Numbered from the stretch's first letter, positions 1 to 8,484 are shown. The stretch is 20,208 bases of DNA from Streptomyces sp. WM6378 (GCF_001279695.1 NZ_LGDD01000019.1:1-20208); one strand, 5' to 3'. The notes: generated from the sequence alone by a model not told the origin. Program-made: numbers and translations.

Positions 1-29
1 ACCCCCCACCCCCGGCTACCGTGACCCCC

Positions 30-56
30 ATGTACTCGTACTACTTCTTCCGCTGA
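30..56 (+). CDS. possible leader peptide upstream of the ABC-F gene
   Basis: A short frame reads MYSYYFFR and stops at TGA, about 150 bases before the ABC-F start. It is rich in aromatic residues. Ribosome-targeting-antibiotic resistance genes of the ABC-F class are often preceded by small leader ORFs on which a drug-stalled ribosome controls attenuation, so position and size fit such a leader. The frame stays open to the window edge (an in-frame GTG lies at 21), so these codons could instead be the C-terminus of an upstream gene cut by the window. No clear ribosome binding site is visible before 30. The leader role is inferred. Confidence 0.33.
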   Translation: MYSYYFFR

Positions 57-57
57 C

Positions 58-126
58 CCGCACCGCGCCCAAGCGGCCCGCAGGGCAGAGCCACCCCATC
101 CGCACCGCGCCGAGCGGCCCGCAGGG
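58..126 (+). repeat. two GC-rich direct repeats in the ABC-F 5' leader
   Basis: Two nearly identical units of 27-28 bases lie at 58-85 and 100-126. Both begin CCGCACCGCGCC and end GCGGCCCGCAGGG, and they differ by about two bases. Each can fold a small CCGC/GCGG hairpin. Directly after the second unit, GGGGT (126-130) pairs with ACCCC (137-141). Alternating hairpins between a tiny ORF and a resistance-type gene are what an attenuator would need, but no U-tract is present and the folding is read by eye. Confidence 0.5.
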
Positions 127-206
127 GGGTGCAAAGACCCCGCCGCGCCGCGACACCGCGCTGCCCTCTGTCAGGAAGAAGCCCCGAGTACCCCCAAGGG
201 ACACCC

Positions 207-1829
207 ATGCGCGCCCGACACCCTTCCCAACTCACCCTCACCGCCGTCTCCAAGGCGTTCGGAGACCGCCCCGTGCTGGAAGACGTATCCCTCACCGTCC
301 GCCCCGGCGAGAAAGCCGCCGTCATCGGCGAGAACGGCTCCGGCAAGTCGACCCTGCTCCGGCTGCTCGCCGGAGCCGAGCGGCCGGACTCCGGCGAGGT
401 CACCGCCGTCTTCCCCGGCGGCACGGCCCACCTCGCCCAGACCCTGGACCTCGCCCCCGACCGCACCGTCCAGGACGCGGTCGACCTCGCGCTGGCAGAA
501 CTGCGTACCCTCGAAGCGGCCATCAGAGCTGCCGAGACGCGCCTCGCGGACGCCGGCGAGGCCGAACTCACCGCCTACGGTGACCTGTTGACGGCGTACG
601 AAGAACGCGACGGCTACCGCGCGGACGCCCGCACCGACGCCGCCCTGCACGCCCTCGGCCTCGCCCACGTGACCCGGGAGCGCGCGCTCGGCTCGCTCTC
701 CGGCGGCGAGCAGTCCCGCCTGGCGCTGGCCTGCGTCCTGGCCGCCGCCCCCGAGCTGCTGCTGCTCGACGAGCCGACGAACCACCTGGACCGCCAGGCC
801 ACCGACTGGCTCGCGGAGCAACTCCGCGCCCACCGAGGCACCTTGGTGGTCGTCACCCACGACCGCGCGTTCCTCGAACGCGTCTCGACGACGATCCTGG
901 AGGTGGACCGGGACCTGCGTACGGTCGTCCGGTACGGCGACGGCTGGGCCGGATACCGTACGGCCCGGGCCGCCGCGCGGCGCCGCCGGGAGCTCGCGCA
1001 CCAGGAGTGGTGCGAGGAGCTGACCCGTACCCGGGAGCTGGTCGAGGCCGCCGGGCAGCGGCTCGCCGCCAGCGGAAAGGACCCCGGCCAGGGCTTCGGC
1101 AAGCATCGCCGTTCCTCGGAGGCCAAGCTGTCCGGGCAGGTCAGGGCGGCCAGAACGCGCCTGGACCAGCTGGAGCGCGAGCCGGTCGCGGCCCCGCCGC
1201 CGCCCCTGCGCTTCACCGCCCGCCTCACCACGGCGGCGGCCGCCCCCGAAGGCCCGCTCGTCGAGCTGACCGGGGTGAAGGTCGGCCACCGCCTCGACGT
1301 ACCCGCCCTGACCGTCAAAGCCGGCCGCCGCCTCCTCGTCTCCGGCCCCAATGGCGCGGGCAAGACCACCCTGCTCCGCATCCTCGCCGGCGACCTCACC
1401 CCCGAGGAGGGGAAGGTGGATCAGACGAGCCGTCATATCGGGTATTTGGCACAGGAGTTGAGCCACGACCCGAGTCGCCTGCCCCTCCTCGGCGCGTACG
1501 CCGCAGGGCGGTCCGGCCTCCCCGAGGAGTACGCCGACGAACTGCTCGCGCTCGGCCTGTTCCGGGAGGAGGACCTGGCCGTGCCGGTCGCCGCGCTCTC
1601 CGTCGGGCAGCGGCGGCGGCTCGAACTGGCCTGCCTGGTGGCCCGCCCCGCCGACCTCCTCGTACTGGACGAGCCGACGAACCACGTGTCGCTCGCGCTG
1701 GTCGAGGAGGTGGAACAGGCCCTCGCCGACTACTCGGGCGCGGTCGTCGTGGTCTCGCACGACCGCCGTTTCCGGTCCTCCTTCACGGGCGACGAGTTGG
1801 AGCTCCGCGCAGGAGCGGCGGTGAGCTGA
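207..1829 (+). CDS. ABC-F family ATPase, probable ribosome protection protein
   Basis: A 540-residue soluble protein with two ABC ATPase domains and no membrane segment, the plan of ABC-F proteins that bind the ribosomal E site and displace antibiotics or rescue stalled ribosomes. Domain 1 has Walker A GENGSGKST (K47), signature LSGGEQ (164-169) and Walker B LLLLDEPTNHLD (D188, E189). A short charged helical linker, about residues 250-330, joins it to domain 2, with GPNGAGKTT (K386), signature LSVGQ (464-468) and LVLDEPTNHVS (D488, E489). The second D-loop reads HVS rather than HLD, a change I associate with resistance-type members. The start at 207 is chosen because AAGGG lies six bases upstream and similarity begins just after it; an in-frame start at 129 would add an unlikely Arg/Pro-rich tail. 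Drug specificity (macrolide, lincosamide, pleuromutilin) cannot be read from the sequence, and a housekeeping translation factor role remains possible. Confidence 0.9.
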   Translation: MRARHPSQLTLTAVSKAFGDRPVLEDVSLTVRPGEKAAVIGENGSGKSTLLRLLAGAERPDSGEVTAVFPGGTAHLAQTLDLAPDRTVQDAVDLALAELRTLEAAIRAAETRLADAGEAELTAYGDLLTAYEERDGYRADARTDAALHALGLAHVTRERALGSLSGGEQSRLALACVLAAAPELLLLDEPTNHLDRQATDWLAEQLRAHRGTLVVVTHDRAFLERVSTTILEVDRDLRTVVRYGDGWAGYRTARAAARRRRELAHQEWCEELTRTRELVEAAGQRLAASGKDPGQGFGKHRRSSEAKLSGQVRAARTRLDQLEREPVAAPPPPLRFTARLTTAAAAPEGPLVELTGVKVGHRLDVPALTVKAGRRLLVSGPNGAGKTTLLRILAGDLTPEEGKVDQTSRHIGYLAQELSHDPSRLPLLGAYAAGRSGLPEEYADELLALGLFREEDLAVPVAALSVGQRRRLELACLVARPADLLVLDEPTNHVSLALVEEVEQALADYSGAVVVVSHDRRFRSSFTGDELELRAGAAVS

Positions 1830-1887
1830 CCCGGGCCCCGCCCGGCCACGGCGCTCCGCAATTCGGGACGGGACGCCGTGGCCCGGC

Positions 1888-1900
1888 TATAAACGAACAC

Positions 1901-1901
<1 letters not shown>
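1888..1901 (+). promoter_or_regulatory. -10 element for a leaderless VOC transcript
   Basis: TATAAA at 1888-1893 is the most AT-rich hexamer nearby and ends seven bases before the A of the ATG at 1901. There is no Shine-Dalgarno sequence between them. This geometry puts the transcription start on the start codon, a common leaderless arrangement in actinomycetes. No good -35 is seen. Confidence 0.45.
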
Positions 1902-3646
<1,745 letters not shown>

Positions 3647-3680
3647 GTCCCCCAACTCGGCCCGTACCGGGCCCCACAAG

Positions 3681-3715
3681 ATGCATGCGTGTGCATAGAA
3701 TGCACACGCATGCAT
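3681..3715 (+). promoter_or_regulatory. 35-bp perfect palindromic operator over the reductase -10
   Basis: ATGCATGCGTGTGCAT (3681-3696) is followed by the spacer AGA and then the exact reverse complement ATGCACACGCATGCAT (3700-3715). With one unpaired base, the flanks CAAG and CTTG extend the dyad. A good -10 hexamer, TAGAAT (3696-3701), lies at the centre, so a bound dimeric repressor would cover the promoter of the reductase starting at 3741. The dyad is AT-rich against its surroundings. The neighbouring TetR-type protein is the natural candidate to bind it, but no copy exists before that gene. Confidence 0.8.
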
Positions 3716-3740
3716 TCTTGGGCTACGTACGGAGGGGACC

Positions 3741-4316
3741 ATGGCCCGCGACTTCCTTTTCCTGCTCGGCAGCACCCGCAGCGGCGGCAACACCGAGGCG
3801 CTCGCCCGGCAGGCCGCCGCACAGCTCCCGGCGGGCGACACCGCCCGCTGGCTGAGCCTCGCCGAGCTCGAACTCCCCGGATTCCGCGACCTGCGCCACA
3901 CCGAGCAGCGCGTCCAGGCCGCCCCCACCGGGGACGCGGCGACGCTCCTGGAGGCGACGCTGGCCGCCACCGATCTGGTGATCGCCTCGCCGCTGTACTG
4001 GTACAGCGTCTCCACCCCGGTCAAGCACTACCTCGACCACTGGGGGAACTGGCTCTACAGCCCCGACCTCGACTTCAAGCAGCGCATGGCGGGCCGCACC
4101 CTGTGGGGCGTGACGGCACTCGCCGGCAGCGACCACTCGTTGGCGGACCCGCTGGTGGGGACCCTGCGGAACTCGGCCGCGTACATGGGGATGAACTGGG
4201 GCGGCGTGCTGCTCGGCACCGGCACGCGGCCCGGCGAGATCGAGGGCGACACGGAAGCGGCGGCCCGCGCCAAGACCTTCTTCAGCTCAGCCCCGGAGCC
4301 CGCATCGCGCGCATGA
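3741..4316 (+). CDS. flavodoxin-fold NAD(P)H-dependent FMN reductase / oxidoreductase
   Basis: A 191-residue cytoplasmic flavoprotein. The N-terminal strand-loop FLFLLGSTRSGGNTEAL (about 5-21) is the phosphate-binding loop for FMN. ASPLYWYSVSTPVKHYLDHW (about 81-100) is the second flavin-contact segment with the conserved P-Y-W-S-P pattern. The mid-region GRTLWGVTALAGSDHSLADP matches the third loop. This family reduces FMN, quinones or nitro and azo compounds with NAD(P)H; the substrate is not evident. GGAGGGG lies four bases before the ATG. The gene lies 25 bases behind a perfect dyad operator, so it is probably tightly repressed and induced by a small molecule. Its last 35 bases overlap, tail to tail, the end of the tetR-type gene, which supports regulator and target being linked. 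Confidence 0.88.
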   Translation: MARDFLFLLGSTRSGGNTEALARQAAAQLPAGDTARWLSLAELELPGFRDLRHTEQRVQAAPTGDAATLLEATLAATDLVIASPLYWYSVSTPVKHYLDHWGNWLYSPDLDFKQRMAGRTLWGVTALAGSDHSLADPLVGTLRNSAAYMGMNWGGVLLGTGTRPGEIEGDTEAAARAKTFFSSAPEPASRA

Positions 4317-4887
4317 CATGGGCCACCAGCGTCTCGATCCGCTGCTCGTCGGGAAACGTCCGGCCCAGTGAGTGGCGGTAGTAGAGCGGGCCGTACATCA
4401 TCTCCACGGCCAGCGGAAGATCGGCGTCCGGGGGCAGTTGGCCCTGCTCCTGGGCGCCCCGCATGCGCTCGTAGACCAGCACGACGCGCGGGATGACGAG
4501 CTCGTCGTTGACCGCCCTGGCGAGCCGCTCGTCGTGCAGCAGCTCGGCGAGGATCCCGGTGTACGCGGGCCCCACCACCGGCGAGGTGAACAGCCGCACC
4601 AGGCTCCCGATATGGGTCCGCAGATCGGCTTCGATGTCACCGGTGTCGGGCAGCGGCGAAGCGCTGGCCACCAGCTCGGTCACCGCGTCGAGCAGGATCG
4701 CGCCCTTCGTCGACCACCAGCGGTAGATCGTCTTCTTGCTCACCCCCGCACGGGCCGCGATGGCCTCGATGGTGACCTTGCCGTATCCGCTCTCCGCGCA
4801 CAGTTCGAGCGCGGCCGTGAGCGTCGCGCTGCGTGATTTCTCGCTGCGGCGCCTGGGGCTCGGGGCGGACGCGGACGGGGTGATCAT
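4282..4887 (-). CDS. TetR family transcriptional regulator
   Basis: A 201-residue regulator. After a basic, Ser/Pro-rich tail (1-17), residues 18-65 form the TetR DNA-binding domain: SATLTAALELCAESGYGKVTIEAIAARAGVS, then the recognition helix with KKTIYRWW. The remainder is an all-helical ligand and dimer domain of the type with LLHDERLARAVN and MMYGPLYYRHSLG motifs. The start is ATG at 4887. TAGAGT (4899 down to 4894) ends six bases before the ATG and could be the -10 of a leaderless transcript, though a GAGG-like sequence is also present. The gene overlaps the convergent reductase by 35 bases. It probably represses that gene; self-regulation is less clear because the reductase operator is not repeated here. 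A different dyad, AGTCG-N6-CGACT, lies at 4925-4940. Confidence 0.93.
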   Translation of the reverse strand: MITPSASAPSPRRRSEKSRSATLTAALELCAESGYGKVTIEAIAARAGVSKKTIYRWWSTKGAILLDAVTELVASASPLPDTGDIEADLRTHIGSLVRLFTSPVVGPAYTGILAELLHDERLARAVNDELVIPRVVLVYERMRGAQEQGQLPPDADLPLAVEMMYGPLYYRHSLGRTFPDEQRIETLVAHVMRAMRAPGLS

Positions 4888-4919
4888 GCCCTCACTCTAC
4901 GAGCACGCCCCGAACCGGA

Positions 4920-4948
4920 TTGACAGTCGGGCGTACGACTCCAACAAT
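4920..4948 (+). promoter_or_regulatory. sigma70-like promoter pointing away from the tetR gene
   Basis: A consensus -35 TTGACA (4920-4925) is followed after 17 bases by AACAAT (4943-4948) on the plus strand. The dyad AGTCG-N6-CGACT (4925-4940) lies between them. No plus-strand gene follows, so a transcript from here would run antisense into the permease 3' end. The -10 is imperfect. Confidence 0.3.
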
Positions 4949-5010
4949 GACGCAGGAAACGGAACGTGTCGTGTCGAGCCGTCACGGGGGTCGGCTCGCG
5001 CGACCGGTCC

Positions 5011-5094
5011 GTTCCGGACACTTCACATCCCGATTCGGGCACTTCGCATGTCGTTCCTGACATGTTGCGCGCCGTTCCGGGGTGTCACGCCGTG
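5011..5094. repeat. degenerate 21-bp tandem repeat in the tetR-permease gap
   Basis: Units begin at 5011, 5032, 5053 and 5074, exactly 21 bases apart. Units 1 and 2 share 15 of 21 bases and units 1 and 3 share 13. Unit 4 keeps only the opening GTTCCGG. The common pattern is about GTTCCGGACACTTCGCAT. Inside, CATGTC (5047-5052) and GACATG (5059-5064) form a perfect dyad. The gap (4888-5084) otherwise holds no gene on the minus strand. A 21-base spacing equals two helical turns, which suits protein binding on one face, but it also equals seven codons. Confidence 0.5.
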
Positions 5095-5993
5095 ATGTCC
5101 TTCGCCGTGAAGCGGGCCCAGGCCGCCGAGCCGAAGACCGCGACGTACAGGGCCTGGAGCTCGAAGTTCTTGACCAGCTGGTCCCAGTAGACCGGCTCGC
5201 GCAGGACGTCCGCGAAGGACAGCCAGTAGTGCGGGAAGAGGTACGGCGCGATCGCGGACAGCTGCGGTATCTGGCCCAGGATCTGGACCGTGATCAGCAG
5301 CCCGACGGTCGAGGCCATCGCGGCGATCCCGCTGTTGGTCAGCGTCGAGATGAACAGGCCGAGTGCCGCCATCCCGGACAGCGAGACCGCCACCACCCCG
5401 GCGACCGCCACGGCCCGCAGCAGCCCGTCCGCGAAGGAGATCTGCGTACCGGAGATCGTCGTGACGTCGCCGAGCGGGAAGAGCAGCGCCCCGACCGCGA
5501 GGGCGGATGCCGCCACCGCCAGCGTGGCCATCAGGCAGAACGCGAGCACCGAGGCGTACTTGGCCAACAGCAGCCGCGTGCGGCCGGCCGGGGCGACGAG
5601 CAGATAGCGCAGGGTGCCGGAGTTGGCCTCGCCCGCGACCGCGTCGCCCGCCACCACCCCGACCGCCATCGGCAGGAACACCGGCAGGGTGGCCGCGAGG
5701 GCCGCGAAGACGAGGAAGAGACCGTTGTTCGTGATCTGCGCGATGAAGGCGGGGCCGCCTCCCCCACCGCCGCCCCGGCCTCCCCCGCCGTCGCCCGTCT
5801 GGATCTTCACCGCGATGCCGATCAGGACCGGCACGGCGGCCAGCACCCCGAGCAGGGCGAGCGTGCGCCAGCGGCGCACCACCGTGACCAGCTCGGAGCG
5901 GAAAAGACCGAGCGACCACAGGACGCTCGGCTTCCGCGCGGGACCGGGCACCGGGTCCCGATCCGCCACGTCCATGACCTCAGCCCGCGACAT
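5085..5993 (-). CDS. ABC-2 type transporter permease
   Basis: A 302-residue membrane protein with a cytoplasmic start and about six hydrophobic segments: near 43-62, 88-115, 145-172, 188-213, 220-240 and a final one near 283-295. This matches ABC-2 export permeases. The conserved cytoplasmic helix region after the second segment reads AGEANSGTLRYLLVAPAGRTRLLLAK, typical of the family. The first extracellular loop carries an odd run of about a dozen glycines (near 68-80). The ATG at 5993 overlaps the ATPase stop by 14 bases and has GGGGAGGG five bases upstream. A second ATG at 5975 is also possible. The overlap means coupled translation with the ATPase. The exported substrate is unknown; the LolA-like protein upstream suggests a lipid or envelope-related cargo. 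Confidence 0.92.
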   Translation of the reverse strand: MSRAEVMDVADRDPVPGPARKPSVLWSLGLFRSELVTVVRRWRTLALLGVLAAVPVLIGIAVKIQTGDGGGGRGGGGGGGPAFIAQITNNGLFLVFAALAATLPVFLPMAVGVVAGDAVAGEANSGTLRYLLVAPAGRTRLLLAKYASVLAFCLMATLAVAASALAVGALLFPLGDVTTISGTQISFADGLLRAVAVAGVVAVSLSGMAALGLFISTLTNSGIAAMASTVGLLITVQILGQIPQLSAIAPYLFPHYWLSFADVLREPVYWDQLVKNFELQALYVAVFGSAAWARFTAKDITA

Positions 5994-6930
5994 CGAAGCC
6001 CTCCCCGGTCAGCGCGACGAAGGCGTCCTCAAGGGAGGCCCGCTCGGCTACGAAGCCGCGCACCCGCACCCCGGCCCGCACCAGCTCGGCGTTGAGGTCC
6101 GCCAACTCCACGTCGGCGGGCGGCAGTTCGGCTGTCACCCGGTCCTCACCGGTCACCGTCACGTCGGCGATGCCGCGCTCCTTGAGGAGGCGGGCCGCCG
6201 CCGCGGTGTCCGGGGTGGTCACCGCGAGCCGGCCCCGCGCGTTCGCGGCGAGCTCGGCCACCTCGCCCTGGACGACGAGCCGCCCCTGGTTCATCACGGC
6301 GGCGTGCGAGCAGACCTGCTCGATCTCGTCGAGGAGGTGCGAGGAGAGGAAGACGGTCGTCCCGTCCTGGGCCAACTCCCTTATCAGCGCCCGGATTTCC
6401 CGCATGCCCTGCGGGTCGAGACCGTTGGTCGGCTCGTCCAGGACGAGCAGCTCCCGGCGCTGGAGCAGCGCCGCCGCGAGACCCAGGCGCTGCTTCATGC
6501 CCAGCGAGTACGCTCGCGCCTTCTTGCCCGCCGCCGCCGTGAGGCCCACCCGGTCCAGGGCGGCCGTCACCCGGGCGGTGCGGGTGCGCGGATCGGCGGT
6601 GGGGTCGGCGGCGTCGTACCGCAGCAGGTTGTCGCGGCCGGACAGGAAGCCGTACAGGGCAGGGCCCTCGATCAGGGCGCCCACCCTGGGCAGCACGGTG
6701 CGGGCGGCTCTCGGCATGGGGCTGCCGAGGACGCTCGCGGTGCCGTTGGTCGGCTCTATGAGGCCCATCAGCATGCGGATGGTGGTGGTCTTGCCGGAGC
6801 CGTTGGGGCCCAGGAAGCCGAAGACGCTGCCGCGGGGGACGGTCAGGTCCAGCCCGTTCACGGCCAGCTGGCCGCCGCGGTAGCGCTTGCTGAGGCCGTG
6901 CGTCTCGATGGCCGCTGAAACCTTCCCCAC
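5980..6930 (-). CDS. ABC transporter ATP-binding protein (exporter)
   Basis: A 316-residue ATPase that powers the overlapping ABC-2 permease. It has Walker A GPNGSGKTT, then the Q-loop region, signature YSLGMKQRL, Walker B LLVLDEPTNGLD and the switch His in LSSHLLDE. After the nucleotide domain, from about residue 230, there is a small C-terminal domain with alternating strands ending SLEDAFVALTGEG, as in drug and lantibiotic exporters. The start is GTG at 6930, with GGAGG only two to three bases before it. No later start keeps the first strand. A 12-bp hairpin (6941-6975) stands immediately before this ribosome binding site and could limit expression relative to the upstream gene. It follows the LolA-like gene by 70 bases in the same direction. 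Confidence 0.93.
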   Translation of the reverse strand: MGKVSAAIETHGLSKRYRGGQLAVNGLDLTVPRGSVFGFLGPNGSGKTTTIRMLMGLIEPTNGTASVLGSPMPRAARTVLPRVGALIEGPALYGFLSGRDNLLRYDAADPTADPRTRTARVTAALDRVGLTAAAGKKARAYSLGMKQRLGLAAALLQRRELLVLDEPTNGLDPQGMREIRALIRELAQDGTTVFLSSHLLDEIEQVCSHAAVMNQGRLVVQGEVAELAANARGRLAVTTPDTAAAARLLKERGIADVTVTGEDRVTAELPPADVELADLNAELVRAGVRVRGFVAERASLEDAFVALTGEGFDVAG

Positions 6931-6940
6931 CCCCTCCGAC

Positions 6941-6975
6941 GGTTGAGGAAGGAGCGGTTCACCCCTTCCTCAACC
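6941..6975 (-). terminator. 12-bp perfect hairpin between LolA-like gene and ABC ATPase
   Basis: GGTTGAGGAAGG (6941-6952) pairs perfectly with CCTTCCTCAACC (6964-6975) over an 11-base loop. It follows the LolA-like stop by 25 bases and ends ten bases before the ATPase GTG. It may stop most transcripts of the upstream gene, or act as a partial terminator or stability element within one operon. No U-tract follows. Confidence 0.6.
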
Positions 6976-7000
6976 CTCCGGAAAATCCCGCGTATTGGCC

Positions 7001-8218
7001 CTACTTGGCCGAGTTGGCCGCGCCGATCAGCGCGTCCTTCGTCACCGCGCCCACGTACACCTTGCCGTTGTCCGTGATCAGGGCGTTCACCAGGCGGGTC
7101 TTGAAGACCGTGCCCGTGCCGAACTTGCCGGAGACCTTGTCGCCGAGGGAGTCCAGGAACTTCTGGGCGTCGCCGCCTCCCTCGCCGTTGTCCGCCTTCG
7201 GCATGCCCTTGCCGCCGGTGTCGAGCTCGGCGATGGCCGTCCAGCCCTTGCCGATGACCTTGGTGTTCTTGGCGTCGCCCAGGTTGCCGAGGCCGCCCGG
7301 CAGGCCCTGCTCGGGCTTGTACGTCTGCTTCTGCTTGCCGTCGTCCTCGGTGACCTTCGCACCCTTGGGCGGGCTGAACCTGAACGTGTCCGCCGACGGC
7401 TTCGAGAAGTCGACCTTGGTGAAGCCCGCGTCGACCACGGCCTTGCCGCCCGCGCTCGGCGAGAGCGTGAACTTCAGCGGCACCCCGGTCTTGGCGTCCA
7501 CCGCTATGCGGACCGAGCCGATGGTCGAGCCGGACTGCTTCGGCTTGATCAGGAGCTGGTACGCATCGCGCCCGGCCACCTGGGCCGTGCCGTCGACCGA
7601 TACCGCGGTGGTGGGGTCGACGTTCTTCAGGAACTGGTCGGCCAGCGCCTTCGGCGTGGTCGGAACGCCCGCGTCCGGAGCCTTCTTGCCGTGCTCCCCG
7701 GCCGCGCCCGCCGCGGACTTCTGCGAGTGGAAGACCTGGTTGGAGCCGCTGTCGTACGCCCAGACGTCATTGCCGTCGTGGATCAGGCTGTACTCGGCCG
7801 CGTCCTCCAGGATCGACACCTTCTGGCGGTCCGGGCCGTCGGCCGCGATCCGCAGGGTGTGCGTGCCCGAGGCTAGCTCGGTCAGCTTCGCGTCCGGGGA
7901 GGCGGACTTGTCCGAGCCGCCGCCCTTGGGGGCGAACGAGCCGAGGCTGCCGAGCCCGGGCAGGCCCAGGTCGGTCGTGATCTTCATCGTGCCGGAGAGC
8001 TGCTGCGTGTCCGAGGCGGCCATCTTCTCGATGAGCTGCTGCGCGCTGATCTTCGGCAGACTGGGGTCACCGGCCGCGGCGAGCGCCGGGACCAGTCCGA
8101 TGGTCGCCGCCGCGACCCCCGCCACCCCGACCGGGACGAGGTAGCGCGCCGCCTTCCGGCGGCCCGCGCCGGGGTCCCTGGCCTCGTCGGTGGCCTGTGC
8201 GCTGTCGTTCGGTGCCAT
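7001..8218 (-). CDS. LolA/RseB-like exported or membrane-anchored protein
   Basis: A 405-residue protein. Residues 1-24 are charged, 26-49 are a hydrophobic segment (YLVPVGVAG...LAAAG) acting as an anchor or uncleaved signal, and the rest faces outside. The outer part has the alternating beta-strand pattern of the LolA/LppX/RseB fold: SGTMKITTDLG, THTLRIAADGPDRQKVSI, EYSLIHDGNDVWAYDSGSNQVFH, then AGRDAYQLLIKPK and IGSVRIAVDAKTGVPLKFTL. Flexible Gly/Ser/Lys-rich stretches interrupt it. The C-terminal third (about 315-405) is a less familiar domain ending NGKVYVGAVTKDALIGAANSAK. Such proteins bind lipids or sense envelope state. The ATG at 8218 has GGAGGT seven bases upstream. The ABC exporter genes follow directly, so it may hand cargo to or from that transporter. 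This is inference from context. Confidence 0.85.
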   Translation of the reverse strand: MAPNDSAQATDEARDPGAGRRKAARYLVPVGVAGVAAATIGLVPALAAAGDPSLPKISAQQLIEKMAASDTQQLSGTMKITTDLGLPGLGSLGSFAPKGGGSDKSASPDAKLTELASGTHTLRIAADGPDRQKVSILEDAAEYSLIHDGNDVWAYDSGSNQVFHSQKSAAGAAGEHGKKAPDAGVPTTPKALADQFLKNVDPTTAVSVDGTAQVAGRDAYQLLIKPKQSGSTIGSVRIAVDAKTGVPLKFTLSPSAGGKAVVDAGFTKVDFSKPSADTFRFSPPKGAKVTEDDGKQKQTYKPEQGLPGGLGNLGDAKNTKVIGKGWTAIAELDTGGKGMPKADNGEGGGDAQKFLDSLGDKVSGKFGTGTVFKTRLVNALITDNGKVYVGAVTKDALIGAANSAK

Positions 8219-8294
8219 GTGTGCCCTACCTCCGTGGTCGGCGGCGTCCGTCCGTCGTGCTCAGTTCCACCCCGCGCCGCCATTCTCACCCGAA

Positions 8295-8326
8295 TTGGTC
8301 AGGAGTGGTGCTTCCAATCTGACCAA
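8295..8326. promoter_or_regulatory. spaced dyad upstream of the LolA-like gene
   Basis: TTGGTCAG (8295-8302) and its exact reverse complement CTGACCAA (8319-8326) are separated by 16 bases, about 77-108 bases before the LolA-like ATG. Placement fits an operator or activator site for the LolA-ABC genes. The half-site spacing is about 24 bases, slightly more than two helical turns. No confident -35/-10 pair was found in this stretch. Confidence 0.4.
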
Positions 8327-8468
8327 AACGACCGCCCCGGCGCGTCAGCCCCCGGGAGCAACCTCACGTACCTCTCTGGGATGACAGAACCCCGAGTCGG
8401 GTACCCCGTCCAGTAGGGGTGAGTACCGGAACCTCTGGATCCGTATCCCTGGGTGAGAGCAGGCGGCA

Positions 8469-8482
8469 GCGCCCGAAGGCGC
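8469..8482 (-). terminator. UUCG-tetraloop hairpin after the polyprenyl synthase gene
   Basis: On the minus strand the RNA would read GCGCC, UUCG, GGCGC: a five-pair GC stem closed by the very stable C(UUCG)G tetraloop. It lies 43 bases beyond the synthase stop. Further along the same spacer, ACCCC/GGGGT at about 8402-8419 and CCCGA-G-TCGGG near 8391-8401 can also fold. The 306-base gap (8219-8524) holds no convincing gene. Confidence 0.45.
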
Positions 8483-8484
8483 CT

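Noticed and set aside
171..1760. Long minus-strand open frame opposite the ABC-F gene
   Set aside because: Antisense shadow caused by high GC. The translation is low-complexity Gly/Arg/Ala with no motif, while the plus strand has complete ABC motifs.
3681..3715. The 35-bp dyad as a transcription terminator of the aminopeptidase
   Set aside because: The stem would be stable, but it contains a -10 box, lies 25 bases before a start codon and has no T-tract. An operator fits better.
5011..5094. The 21-bp periodic units as a CRISPR array
   Set aside because: Units are contiguous and degenerate, with no spacers, and no cas gene is present.
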